Source of the DNA: an uncultured Ilumatobacter sp.
GTDB lineage: Bacteria; Actinomycetota; Acidimicrobiia; Acidimicrobiales; Ilumatobacteraceae
Length of the DNA: 64,000 nt
Direction of reading: 5' to 3'
Assembly: GCA_938091165.1 (NCBI GenBank)
Contig: CALKNK010000013.1
Coordinates: 176,245-240,244, forward strand
Shown: one piece after another, positions 16,375-25,396 of the stretch
Layout: each line of letters opens with the position of its first letter
Numbering within the stretch: position 1 is the stretch's first letter
Made by a program: the position numbers and the translations under genes
Notes under the pieces: model-generated
What the model was told of the DNA's origin: nothing
The model's database searches: none
What the model saw: only the letters and a program-made list of their open reading frames with translations

Positions 16375-17813
16375 GCGAAGGCGGCTGGTTCCGTCGCCTG
16401 TTCCGCAAGTCCCGCCCGAGGGCGCTCGGACTCCGGCGCCGCATCTTGCTCACCATTACGCTTGGGTCAATTGCGCTCTCGGTATTTCTCGCTATCACCA
16501 CGTACGGTCTGACACAGAACAACCTCGTACGCCAAGCCGAGACCGCCGCTGTCCGCGCATCGCTCCGCAACGCACAGAGCGTGACCCAAGACCTCAGTTC
16601 AAATCCACCAACAGCGCAGAACGCCGAGGACTCGCTGACCAATATTGGTGTCCAGCGGTTCCTGATTCAGTACCAGGGCCAATGGAGTGGCGGCGTGCCG
16701 CCGTATGTCGACTCAGTTCTTCCACCCGACATGATCAATGACGTACTCCTTCGCGGAGAACCGTCCAAACAGATCGTCCGGGTCGGCGAAGAACTCAACG
16801 TGCTCGTTGGCTGGGAAATTCCCAACCTTGGCGGTTACTTCCAGTTCAGCAGCCTTGACGACCAGGTCGAGACACTCGACAGCGTTCGATTCAATCTCCT
16901 GCTCGCGTCACTCATTTCGACAGGACTCGGCGTTCTTCTCGGCATCTTCGCGTCGCGTCGCGCTGTGCGCCCTCTCTCGACCGCAGCACAGGCCGCATCG
17001 GCGATCGCCGGCGGGAGACTCGATACGCGCCTCGAGACCACTGCGGATCCCGACCTAAGTGTCCTTACCGACTCATTCAACGACATGGCAGAGGCGCTGC
17101 AGCAGCGAGTCGAACGGGATGCCCGTTTCGCATCTGACGTCAGTCATGAGTTGCGGTCACCGCTGATGACGCTGTCGGCTTCGGTCGAAGTTATGGACGC
17201 GCGACGCGACGATCTGCCTGAGCGCGCCCAGTCAGCGCTCGACCTCCTGTCCGGCGACGTGGCGAGATTTCAGGGCCTAGTTGAAGACCTGCTCGAAATT
17301 TCCCGATTCGATGCAGGTGCCATTCGGCTCCACAAGGAGGAACTGCTCGCTGCCGAATTCGTCCGGCAAGCGATCGCGGTCAGTACTGCACCACAGCTCC
17401 TGCTCCGCGTGTCAGAACGTTCCGAACTAGCAATCATCCGAGGCGATAAGCGACGACTAGCTCGCGTTGTGGCGAACCTCATTGACAATGCTCTCGCATA
17501 CGGCGGAGGGGAACCAGAAATCCTCATCAACGTAGTTGAGCCTGATGACGAGCCCATGGCTCACATTCTGATCGCCGTTGTCGACAACGGCGCAGGTGTG
17601 CCACCTGAGGAACGCCAGCTTGTGTTCGAACGCTTCGCGCGTGGCGGTGGTGCCGGGCGCCGCACTGGTAGCGAAGGTGCCGGCCTGGGGCTTTCGCTTG
17701 TCGATGAACACGTGAAAATGCATGGTGGGCGCGTTTGGGTTGAGGATCGTCTCGACGGACAATCTGGCGCACGTTTTGTTATCGAGCTCATGGCCACGGA
17801 ATTGGACGACTGA
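16371..17813 (+). CDS. mtrB: Sensor histidine kinase MtrB-like
   Basis: 480 residues. Two membrane segments (about residues 27-47 and 173-193) flank a sensory loop of about 125 residues. A HAMP domain follows, then the dimerisation/phosphoacceptor segment FASDVSHELRSPLMTL with His259, and the ATPase domain with N-box NLIDNALAYG, DNGAGVP and the glycine-rich GSEGAGLGLSLVDEHV. Start GTG overlaps the mtrA stop; the stop overlaps the next ATG as TGATG. Partner of MtrA. Confidence 0.9.
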   Translation: MSEGGWFRRLFRKSRPRALGLRRRILLTITLGSIALSVFLAITTYGLTQNNLVRQAETAAVRASLRNAQSVTQDLSSNPPTAQNAEDSLTNIGVQRFLIQYQGQWSGGVPPYVDSVLPPDMINDVLLRGEPSKQIVRVGEELNVLVGWEIPNLGGYFQFSSLDDQVETLDSVRFNLLLASLISTGLGVLLGIFASRRAVRPLSTAAQAASAIAGGRLDTRLETTADPDLSVLTDSFNDMAEALQQRVERDARFASDVSHELRSPLMTLSASVEVMDARRDDLPERAQSALDLLSGDVARFQGLVEDLLEISRFDAGAIRLHKEELLAAEFVRQAIAVSTAPQLLLRVSERSELAIIRGDKRRLARVVANLIDNALAYGGGEPEILINVVEPDDEPMAHILIAVVDNGAGVPPEERQLVFERFARGGGAGRRTGSEGAGLGLSLVDEHVKMHGGRVWVEDRLDGQSGARFVIELMATELDD

Positions 17814-18415
17814 TGCACCGAACTCGTACCAGCATCATCTGTGTGGTGCTCAGCCTTACCGGGTGCACTATCCAGATCGACGAAACCACCCGTCCTGTGC
17901 CCGACAATGAACGCGGGCAACTCGGGGAGCAATCGACCGGAGACGAAGCGACCGGCTCGAACCGGGTGTTCTTACTTGCACCGGCTGCGGTCGATCAAGA
18001 AGCGCGTTTACGATCAGTGCGGCGCGACGTCCCGAGCGATGCAGAAAGCATTCTGAACTCTCTTATCGATGGCCCAAACAGCGCTGAGCGCGAGGCGGGC
18101 CTGTCAAGCAACCTTCCCGACGGCCTGGAACTCGACAGCGCACGGCTACGCGGCAGAATTCTGACCGTCAGCGTGAACGACGTATTCGGGGAGCTGACCT
18201 CGGATGCTCTACGGATTGCCGTTGCCCAGCTTGTCGCCACGTCGAGCGAAATCGACGGAGTCAACAGCCTACGGCTGCAAATTAGTGATGAGAATCAGTC
18301 CTGGCCTATCGGTAACGGCCAAAACACGGATCGTCCTCTCACTGTCTACGACTATCCCGGCTTTGTCGAATCGTCTCAACCAGCCTATCCGGCTATTCCA
18401 ACCGCGAACAGTTGA
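17813..18415 (+). CDS. GerMN-domain lipoprotein in the mtrAB operon
   Basis: 200 residues. Short signal with lipobox VLSLTGC (Cys about residue 18), so a lipid-anchored exported protein. The GerMN domain covers about residues 55-170 (AESILNSLIDGPN, LTVSVNDVFGELTSDALRIAVAQLVAT). It occupies the position of LpqB, which modulates MtrB, but is far shorter than LpqB and lacks the C-terminal propeller. Same operon as mtrAB by TGATG overlap; convergent with pfkA 14 bases away. Confidence 0.85.
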   Translation: MHRTRTSIICVVLSLTGCTIQIDETTRPVPDNERGQLGEQSTGDEATGSNRVFLLAPAAVDQEARLRSVRRDVPSDAESILNSLIDGPNSAEREAGLSSNLPDGLELDSARLRGRILTVSVNDVFGELTSDALRIAVAQLVATSSEIDGVNSLRLQISDENQSWPIGNGQNTDRPLTVYDYPGFVESSQPAYPAIPTANS

Positions 18416-18429
18416 ACCAGGCACGCCGA

Positions 18430-19464
18430 TTAGGCAAAGAAATGTCGGGCAACGCCTTCGTACAGTTCCATGTCGACCGTGCGAGTCTTTCCAACTGCAA
18501 CCGCAAGATCCTCATGGATGATCTTGTCACCACGGAGCACCGCCATCTTGCCCCAGGCCTCTTCATGAACGGCGTCGATCGCAGCGACGCCGAATCGAGT
18601 GGACAGAACGCGGTCAAACGCGGTCGGGGTTCCACCGCGTTGCACATGACCCAACTGAACGACTCGCGATTCGAAGCCGGTTCGTTCCCCAATGGCAACG
18701 GCGATGCGGGTGGCAACACCACCGAGTACGACGTGCCCGAATCGATCGAGCACCTTGTCCTCCATCTCGAGGGTGCCGGGGATCGGCTCAGCGCCTTCGG
18801 CGACGACGACGATAGACGCAAACCGACCTCGGTCATGACGGCGACTCAGACGAGCGCACAGTTCGTCTAGGTCGAATGGAATCTCAGGAATCAGCACGGC
18901 GGTCGCTCCTCCAGCGATACCCGCTGAAGTCGCGATCCAACCTGTATGACGGCCCATCACTTCGACCACCATGACTCGATCGTGACTCTCAGCTGTTGTG
19001 TGGAGACGGTCTATTGCGTCCGTCGCTATCTGCACGGCCGTGTTGAAGCCAAATGTCACGTCCGTGCCAACGACATCGTTATCGATCGTCTTCGGCACGC
19101 CAACGATTGGGATGTTGTGCTCGCTGTAAAGACGATAGGCGACCGACAAGCTGCCGTTGCCCCCGATCACAATGAGCCCATCAAGGCCAAGGTCGCTCAT
19201 GGTCTGCCTGACGTGTTCCACGCCGCCCTCAGTGTCAAACGGACTCCCCCGCCGGGTGCCAAGCACCGTTCCACCTCGCGGGAGCATGCCGCGCATCGAT
19301 TCGACTGTTAGCGGGACCGTTCGTCGATCAATCACGCCGTCCCAGGCGTCGAGGAAACCGACCAGCTCGTCGCCGTAGTGACGCTCACCCTTACGCACTA
19401 CGGCCCGGATCACCGCGTTTAATCCAGGGCAGTCCCCTCCTCCGGTTAACACTCCGACGCGCAC
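18430..19464 (-). CDS. pfkA: 6-phosphofructokinase
   Basis: 344 residues from GTG 19464 (MRVGVLTGGGDCPGLNAV). Phosphorylates fructose-6-phosphate. The family segments are present: GGGDCPGLN, GTVLGTRRGSPF, VPKTIDND (residues 124-131), MVVEVMGRHTGWIA and the C-terminal LGHVQRGGTPTAFDR. The position that is Asp103 in E. coli reads Asn103 here (VIGGNGSLSV), followed by Gly104, which normally indicates ATP rather than pyrophosphate as donor, while Lys125 is common in PPi enzymes. The phosphate donor is therefore uncertain. Confidence 0.93.
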   Translation of the reverse strand: MRVGVLTGGGDCPGLNAVIRAVVRKGERHYGDELVGFLDAWDGVIDRRTVPLTVESMRGMLPRGGTVLGTRRGSPFDTEGGVEHVRQTMSDLGLDGLIVIGGNGSLSVAYRLYSEHNIPIVGVPKTIDNDVVGTDVTFGFNTAVQIATDAIDRLHTTAESHDRVMVVEVMGRHTGWIATSAGIAGGATAVLIPEIPFDLDELCARLSRRHDRGRFASIVVVAEGAEPIPGTLEMEDKVLDRFGHVVLGGVATRIAVAIGERTGFESRVVQLGHVQRGGTPTAFDRVLSTRFGVAAIDAVHEEAWGKMAVLRGDKIIHEDLAVAVGKTRTVDMELYEGVARHFFA

Positions 19465-19562
19465 CCGACTGATCGTAGGCGGCCCAACGCAAGGCAGCAC
19501 CCTGTGTTCGGAAACGTGCGGGCGAGGTGCTCAATCGAATAATCGGCTGATAAGACTGAGAG

Positions 19563-19922
19563 ATGGCATGGGACAAGACCCGACCGGTTCCCTGGCAGCG
19601 ACTGATGCGTGAGTGGCTGCTTTACGCAGTCATTATGACTGCGGTATTCCTGCTCATCTTCAACGACGGCAACACCGCCGGCGCCGTTGCGGGCGTCTTG
19701 GTGAGCGGACCCCTCTACCTCGGCTTCGGCTGGCTACTCGCTAAGTTCGGCTACCAGCGCAAGACGCTCAAAGAATTGCGCACGCCGCAAGCAGCCGCCG
19801 CCGCAACAGGCGATGATGATCGTTTGGGTGATACAGCCCTCACGCGTCGGTCGGTCGCGCCCAGCAGTCGGACCGCTGGTGGAGGCAACCGCCCTCCAGC
19901 AAAGAAGAACCGACGGCGCTGA
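19563..19922 (+). CDS. DUF4229-like small membrane protein
   Basis: 119 residues. Two membrane segments (about residues 18-35 and 40-62), then a basic, proline-rich cytoplasmic tail ending in PAKKNRRR. Length, topology and the position next to core metabolism match the actinobacterial DUF4229 group. It is divergent from pfkA and followed by glpK after 13 bases. Confidence 0.65.
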   Translation: MAWDKTRPVPWQRLMREWLLYAVIMTAVFLLIFNDGNTAGAVAGVLVSGPLYLGFGWLLAKFGYQRKTLKELRTPQAAAAATGDDDRLGDTALTRRSVAPSSRTAGGGNRPPAKKNRRR

Positions 19923-19935
19923 CTACTCTGCGAGC

Positions 19936-21414
19936 GTGAGAAAATGTGTAATCGCCCTCGACGCCGGTACTACAGGTGTGCGCAGCCGCGCCGTCTTCGC
20001 TGACGACACCTCCACAGTCGCGTCATACCGCGAGTTCACTCAGCACTACCCCCAACCCGGCTGGGTCGAACATGACGTCAACGAAATTTGGGATGCTGCA
20101 GTGGCGACCCTCAATGGAGTGATCGAGCAGGTTGGCCGCGAGTCCGTCGCTGCGATCGGCATCACTAACCAGCGCGAGACGGTAGTGGCGTGGAACCGTT
20201 CGACTGGCAGGCCGTACGGCACAGCCATTGTGTGGCAAGACCGACGCACCGCTAACCGGTGTGACGAACTCGCTGCAGCGGGCCACCTCGACCTTGTACG
20301 CGAACGAACCGGACTGGTCCTCGATCCCTACTTCTCGGGAACCAAGTTCGAGTGGCTCTTGCGCGAGCGGGACATTCCGGTCGATGATGACCTGGCTTTA
20401 GGCACAATCGACGCTTGGCTGATCTGGAACCTCACCGGCGGGGAGGTATTTGCCACCGACGTGACCAATGCCAGCCGCACCATGCTCTGCGACATTCGGA
20501 CCCGAACGTGGGACCCCGACCTGTGTGCGATGCTCAGTGTCCCGATGTCGGCGCTCCCCGAAATTGTCCCGTCCAGCGGTCGTATCGGTGTCACCTCCGA
20601 GCACTGTGGCGTCTCTACCGACATTCCAGTCAGCGGGGTTGCCGGCGACCAACAGGCGGCGCTATTCGGTCAAGCCTGCACCGAACCTGGCATGGCAAAG
20701 AATACGTACGGAACTGGGTCGTTCGTCCTGCTCAATGTTGGCGAAATCTGCCCGCCACCGACAGAAGGCATGCTCACCACTGTGGCTTGGACGCTCGCCG
20801 ACGGCACCACTCACTATGCACTCGAAGGTGCCATCTTTGTTACCGGCGCAGCAATCCAGTGGCTACGCGACGGTCTCAGCATTATCGACGACGCTGCAGA
20901 GACCGGCCCCTTGGCCGAATCGGTCGATGACACCGGCGGCGTATATTTCGTTCCCGCTCTCGCCGGCCTTGGATCGCCATGGTGGGATCCGTATGCTCGC
21001 GGCACCATTGTCGGGATAACCCGAGGCACTGGAAGGGCACAAATTACCCGCGCCACTGTCGAGTCGATGGCGTTTCAGACCCGCGACGTGGTCGACGCCA
21101 TGGTGGCCGCAAGCGGCACCACCCTGAAGGAACTCCGCGTCGATGGGGGAGCTTCGATTATGGACTTCCTATGCCAGATCCAGGCAGACCAGCTCGGTGT
21201 TGACGTCCTTCGACCAGGCGATCAGGAGACAACGGCTCTCGGCGCTGCATTTCTTGCCGGCCTTGCTGAGGGTGTCTGGGCTAGCCCTGAGGAAGTCCAG
21301 GCGCAGTGGTCGCTAGATGCGTCATTCTCCCCCAGCGAGGATCGTGCTCGGGCTGATGTGCAACACGCCCAGTGGCTGCGTGCCGTTGAGCGCTCCCGCA
21401 GCTGGGTCCACTGA
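19936..21414 (+). CDS. glpK: Glycerol kinase
   Basis: 492 residues from GTG 19936. FGGY-family kinase forming glycerol-3-phosphate. All glycerol contacts expected from E. coli GlpK are present: Arg80-Glu81 in TNQRET, Trp100 in IVWQDRRT, Tyr132 in LDPYFSGTK and the catalytic Asp in AGDQQAALFGQ. The phosphate-binding DAGTTG (residues 9-14) and FGGY signatures are intact. The E. coli FBP and EIIA-Glc regulatory residues were not assessed. It is not next to glpD, which lies 21 kb away. Confidence 0.95.
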   Translation: MRKCVIALDAGTTGVRSRAVFADDTSTVASYREFTQHYPQPGWVEHDVNEIWDAAVATLNGVIEQVGRESVAAIGITNQRETVVAWNRSTGRPYGTAIVWQDRRTANRCDELAAAGHLDLVRERTGLVLDPYFSGTKFEWLLRERDIPVDDDLALGTIDAWLIWNLTGGEVFATDVTNASRTMLCDIRTRTWDPDLCAMLSVPMSALPEIVPSSGRIGVTSEHCGVSTDIPVSGVAGDQQAALFGQACTEPGMAKNTYGTGSFVLLNVGEICPPPTEGMLTTVAWTLADGTTHYALEGAIFVTGAAIQWLRDGLSIIDDAAETGPLAESVDDTGGVYFVPALAGLGSPWWDPYARGTIVGITRGTGRAQITRATVESMAFQTRDVVDAMVAASGTTLKELRVDGGASIMDFLCQIQADQLGVDVLRPGDQETTALGAAFLAGLAEGVWASPEEVQAQWSLDASFSPSEDRARADVQHAQWLRAVERSRSWVH

Positions 21415-21423
21415 GTTTGGACC

Positions 21424-22038
21424 CTACAGCAGAGCGTCGGCGAGGCGACCAAGCAGGCTGACCCGCACTCGTTCGCGCTCGTGGATTGGACGCTGGGCGC
21501 GGCCTGCAGCCACGTACAAGCCTGACGCGACCAGGTGAGCCCAAACCATGTCGTTCGGCGCTGCATCGTCGACGCCTTCAAGGTGCTCACTTCCGGCAAG
21601 AAAGGCCTGCAGCCAGCCGAGTTCTGGCGCCTCTCCGTAATCAACGAGGGTTTGGCCGTCACGCATGGCCACCACCCAGTCGGCGTCAACCACACGTTGC
21701 AAACCAGAGCACAGCACCTCAAGGCGGTCGTTCGGGTCGCACTCAGCCATTGCAGCGCCTATCGCCAGTGCAGCCAGGTTTGTATCGATGCGATCGATCT
21801 CCACTTGGCGAATATTCTCGACCGACACTCCGTCGACGTCGTCGATCTCCGCAGACAGCAGACCGATCAACTCATCCCCCGGCAGTGCAACCGTGAGTTC
21901 GTCGATCGCTCGTCCCGCCCCCTGTTCGAGAATCTCGATCCCTAGCACGTCACCGCGTACCGCACCGATCCTGCTTGCGACTTGACCGAGAGCGCCCGGG
22001 CGATCCGGCATCCAGACGCGGATAACGACAGTGATCAT
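21424..22038 (-). CDS. ACT-domain protein
   Basis: 204 residues. The N-terminus is an ACT domain (VVIRVWMPDRPGALGQVASRIGAVRGDV, about residues 3-30) ending with VDGVSVENIRQVE near residue 80. The rest (about 85-204) resembles a degraded GAF-like regulatory region without recognisable catalytic residues. Probably an amino-acid-sensing regulatory protein. Same strand as the aminotransferase gene 46 bases upstream. Confidence 0.8.
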   Translation of the reverse strand: MITVVIRVWMPDRPGALGQVASRIGAVRGDVLGIEILEQGAGRAIDELTVALPGDELIGLLSAEIDDVDGVSVENIRQVEIDRIDTNLAALAIGAAMAECDPNDRLEVLCSGLQRVVDADWVVAMRDGQTLVDYGEAPELGWLQAFLAGSEHLEGVDDAAPNDMVWAHLVASGLYVAAGRAQRPIHERERVRVSLLGRLADALL

Positions 22039-22084
22039 GGCGGGGAATGTAGCGACCGAGTGTTACCGGCAGATTTCGTGCAGC

Positions 22085-23290
22085 TCAGCTGAGCTTGGGC
22101 AAGCCGCGCTTCAAGTTCCGGATGGCCTGACTAACGCGCAGCTCGTTCTCAATGAGTGCAAACCGGGCGAAGCCTTCGCCGCCTGGGCCGAACCCCACGC
22201 CCGGAGAAAGCGCGACGTCTGCCTCGCGGACGACGTGCGAACAAAACTCAACCGAGCCCATCTCAGCGTATGTCTCAGGGATCGGCGCCCAGACAAACAT
22301 CGTTCCACCGGGCTTGGGCACATCCCATCCAATCCGGCTGAGGCCGTCGATGAGCGTGTCACAGCGTGACTCGTAGACGCCACGCACTTGATCAGGGAAG
22401 TCAGCAGCCTCGTTGATAGTCACCGTTGCGGCAATCTGCACTGGCTGGAACATGCCGTAATCTAGATAGCTCTTGATCTTGACGAGCGCCTGCACTACAT
22501 CGGCATTACCGAGCAGAAAAGCGCACCGCCAACCCGACATCGAAAAACTCTTCGTCATCGAATACAGCTCGACGGCACATTCCTTGGCACCGTCGGCCTG
22601 AAGAATGCTTGGTGGCTTGTGACCGTCAAAGCCGACGTCGGCGTAGGCATGGTCGTGGACAACAATCATCTCTTTCTCGCGGCAGAAGTCAACAACGCGC
22701 TGCATGAACGCCAGATCTACTGTGGCGCCTGTTGGGTTGTGCGGAAATGAGATCACGAGGACTCGCGGCTTGGGCCAGCCAACATCCCAGGCGGTGTTGA
22801 GGCTGTCCATGAAGTCGTCAGCGAAGTTCTCGCGCTGGCTTGGGTTCGCAAGAAACTTCATCGGAACCTGCCGCAGGTCGGCGCCAGCGAAGAGCGGGCC
22901 GTACATGTGGATCGGATAGCTCGGGCTCGGCACGATGGCCGCATCGCCACGATCAAGCAGCACCCACATCAGGTGAGTGAAGCCCTCCTTGGAGCCAATT
23001 GTGTTGGTGATCTCGAGCTCAGGGTCAAGATCGACGTTCCACTTGTCTTTGTAGTAGCCAGCAATGGCCTCACGGAGTTTTGGGAGCCCTCGGCTCAGCG
23101 AGTACCGGTGATTTTTCGGATTTTGGGCGGCTTCTGCAAGTTTAGCGACTGCCACGTCGGGCGAGGGAATATCAGGGTTGCCGAATCCGAGATCGACGAC
23201 GTCATGACCTGCGCGCCGTGCCTCGATTTTTAATCCGTTGATGATCGAAAAAACGTACGGGGGCAGGTTTTCGATTCGCCGAAAGTCCAT
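22085..23290 (-). CDS. PLP-dependent aminotransferase, AlaC-like
   Basis: 401 residues from ATG 23290. Class I/II aminotransferase: DLGFGNPDIPSP, SRGLPKLREAIAGYY, the Asn in SFPHNPTGA, YADVGFDG and the PLP lysine in SMTKSFSMSGWR (about residue 243). The opening MDFRRIENLPPYVF is typical of the AlaC group (alanine transaminases, formerly grouped with LL-DAP aminotransferases). Pyruvate/alanine transamination is the likely reaction. The adjacent ACT gene suggests amino-acid control. Confidence 0.9.
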   Translation of the reverse strand: MDFRRIENLPPYVFSIINGLKIEARRAGHDVVDLGFGNPDIPSPDVAVAKLAEAAQNPKNHRYSLSRGLPKLREAIAGYYKDKWNVDLDPELEITNTIGSKEGFTHLMWVLLDRGDAAIVPSPSYPIHMYGPLFAGADLRQVPMKFLANPSQRENFADDFMDSLNTAWDVGWPKPRVLVISFPHNPTGATVDLAFMQRVVDFCREKEMIVVHDHAYADVGFDGHKPPSILQADGAKECAVELYSMTKSFSMSGWRCAFLLGNADVVQALVKIKSYLDYGMFQPVQIAATVTINEAADFPDQVRGVYESRCDTLIDGLSRIGWDVPKPGGTMFVWAPIPETYAEMGSVEFCSHVVREADVALSPGVGFGPGGEGFARFALIENELRVSQAIRNLKRGLPKLS

Positions 23291-23404
23291 CACCGAAAAC
23301 TAGCGACTCGACCCCCCGACGGCACATGCCCATTCCATCCGTCACACCTCGTAGAACGGAAATAGCGGCTGAGATGATCGCACAGCAAACATGTCTCCCG
23401 CGTT

Positions 23405-24373
23405 TCAGCGGGACCCGACCGAGATACCGGGGAGCAAAGCAGCTCCAACGGCGCCCGCAAGCGGGCCCCACTCGGCAAACTCAACACGTGGCATCGGGCG
23501 CAGGTCCGGTTGATAGAGCAACTCTCCGTACCAACGAACAATCGGATCGAGATACAGGTCTGCTCCTGACGCCAGCCCACCGCCCAAAACAAACATCTCT
23601 GGGTCAAACGCATTCGTCAGATTCGACAAACCCAACGCAACCCAACGCCCGAAGTCGTCAATAACAGCAAGCGCTTCAGGATCACCTTCGCGCGCTGCAG
23701 CCTGCACATGCTCACCACGGACCGCTTGAGCATCGCCGCCAGCCAGACGCACTACGTTCTTGAGCCGTCGGCCAGTTGCAGCTTCGCGCGCCAGCATCGC
23801 TAAGCCTGAGCCAGAGGCATAGCGTTCCCAGCAGCCTCGTCGACCGCAGGGACAGCGCGGCCCATCTGGGTGAACGACCATGTGTCCAAATTCCCCAGCA
23901 AATCCATTGAGACCACGCTGCAGCGCGCCATTACTGACCACTCCGCCGCCAATGCCGGTGCCGAGCGTAATGAGCATCAGATTGTCGACGCCTGTCCCAG
24001 CCCCAAGCTGCCATTCGGCGACCGTTGCGCAGGTTGCGTCATTATCAACGACGATCTGGCCGTCAAGCCGGTCAGCCAACAATCTGCGTACACCAAAGTC
24101 GGCCACGCCATCGAGGTTGGGAGCAGCACGCAATACTCCTTCATGTGTCACGAGACCCGGAACGCCGACTCCAAGGCTGCCGTCAAGACCGAGTGATTCG
24201 GCTAGTTCAGTCAGGACGTCGATCAGCGGATCAAGGCTGCTCACCCCACGCGGCGTCGGTCGACGTTCTTCCGCGATAACCGCCCCAGTTGTGTCGAGAG
24301 CGACGCCGAGCGCCTTTGTGCCTCCGACGTCAATGCCGACGCGACGAGCCGGCAGCGCACCGGCCCCTGTCAT
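23405..24373 (-). CDS. glk: ROK-family glucokinase
   Basis: 322 residues from ATG 24373, whose ATGA overlaps the upstream SRPBCC stop. Intact ROK kinase features: phosphate loop GIDVGGTKALG, VDNDATCAT with the catalytic Asp (about residue 108), ITLGTGIGGGVVSNG, the GEFGHMVVHP segment, and the zinc motif CPCGRRGCWERYASG. Predicted to phosphorylate glucose with ATP, perhaps polyphosphate as in some actinobacterial enzymes. It contrasts with the degenerate ROK gene at 4751-5605. Confidence 0.9.
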   Translation of the reverse strand: MTGAGALPARRVGIDVGGTKALGVALDTTGAVIAEERRPTPRGVSSLDPLIDVLTELAESLGLDGSLGVGVPGLVTHEGVLRAAPNLDGVADFGVRRLLADRLDGQIVVDNDATCATVAEWQLGAGTGVDNLMLITLGTGIGGGVVSNGALQRGLNGFAGEFGHMVVHPDGPRCPCGRRGCWERYASGSGLAMLAREAATGRRLKNVVRLAGGDAQAVRGEHVQAAAREGDPEALAVIDDFGRWVALGLSNLTNAFDPEMFVLGGGLASGADLYLDPIVRWYGELLYQPDLRPMPRVEFAEWGPLAGAVGAALLPGISVGSR

Positions 24374-24801
24374 CTTTCGGCTTGGACCTTTAGCTCGCGC
24401 ACGGTGTTGAGGATGCGCACTTCTGCGCGCCGTTTCACAAACCCTGGCAGCGGCACCACCAAGTCGATTGCAAGGTCGTACTGGACTTCGGTACCCGCAC
24501 CTGATGGCGAAAACTTGAAGACGCCGTCGATCGAGCGTTGGATATCGCCCCGCAGCATCCGCCAACCAAGCTCGGCGGGAGCGTTGGTGTAGTCGTAGGC
24601 AAGGGTGTAGTGGGTGCTTCGCCCGAGCGCGGACGCCCTGAACTCAACTTCGGACGGGCGGCCCCGGTCGTCAGTGGCACGAACTGTCACGTTCTTGATA
24701 TCACGAGCCCATTCCGGATAGTTCTCGATGTCGACAGCGATCTCCCAGACACGTTCTGGTGACGCCTCGATGGTGATGCTCTCCGTTGCTGTCTCAGCCA
24801 T
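24370..24801 (-). CDS. SRPBCC / polyketide-cyclase-like protein
   Basis: 143 residues from ATG 24801 (an ATG at 24810 is also possible). START-like ligand-binding fold: SITIEASPERVWEIAVDIENYPEWARDIKNV at the N-terminus is the classic cyclase/dehydrase opening (quoted in part: ASPERVWEIAVDIENYPEWA). C-terminal helix PLPGFVKRRAEVRILNTV. Likely binds a hydrophobic ligand; the ligand is unknown. Overlaps both neighbours by a few bases, so it is in an operon. Confidence 0.87.
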   Translation of the reverse strand: MAETATESITIEASPERVWEIAVDIENYPEWARDIKNVTVRATDDRGRPSEVEFRASALGRSTHYTLAYDYTNAPAELGWRMLRGDIQRSIDGVFKFSPSGAGTEVQYDLAIDLVVPLPGFVKRRAEVRILNTVRELKVQAER

Positions 24802-25378
24802 GGTCCTCATTCTGCTTCATGGAGGCGGTTGATGTCCCGTCATCTTGGCGCGAATTGGCACTCATCTCGAGCATCGGGGCTCCAGCGGCATCAAGGCGCG
24901 GACCAAAGTCAGCGTGATACGCAGCCCAAAGGCCGTTCATGCCGAGTCCGAACATGGGAACGAGCAACCCGACCGCCAGCGAGGACCCTGGACTGCCGTC
25001 AGGTCCGTCGAGTCGCCAGATCGCTGTTCCAAATGCCGTGACCGCCTGAAGCGCCAGCATTGCCAACATGATGCGACGAACTCTTGCTGGAGTGCCAGCG
25101 CCGAGTAGCAGGAAGAGCTGCGTCACTGAGACCTCTTCCTCGCGGCTTCGTTGAAGAGCATTCCAGAAACCCCACAGGAATGCGAACACACCGACCATGA
25201 ATAGTGCCATCGCCGTTACTGCGCCGACCCACTGCGCAGCCGTGGTAAACACTGCAGCGGCAAACACTGCCGTCACCACAAAAAGCGCCGTGCCAACGAC
25301 GGTGGCTTTCACGATGATGTTTCCCTGTTCCGTCGAGCCCCGCGCAGGCGTGCGGTCAAGTTCGCCGGTGGTCACCAT
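24794..25378 (-). CDS. Membrane protein of unknown function
   Basis: 194 residues. Four hydrophobic segments (about residues 24-48, 50-72, 100-118, 135-155) with a cytoplasmic RSREEEVSVTQLF loop between the second and third. The polar C-terminus ends in SMKQNEDHG. Similar four-helix proteins with SREEEVSVAGLFFL occur beside SRPBCC genes in Actinobacteria. No catalytic motif. Confidence 0.75.
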   Translation of the reverse strand: MVTTGELDRTPARGSTEQGNIIVKATVVGTALFVVTAVFAAAVFTTAAQWVGAVTAMALFMVGVFAFLWGFWNALQRSREEEVSVTQLFLLLGAGTPARVRRIMLAMLALQAVTAFGTAIWRLDGPDGSPGSSLAVGLLVPMFGLGMNGLWAAYHADFGPRLDAAGAPMLEMSANSRQDDGTSTASMKQNEDHG

Positions 25379-25396
25379 GCCATTGTGCCAGCAGAG

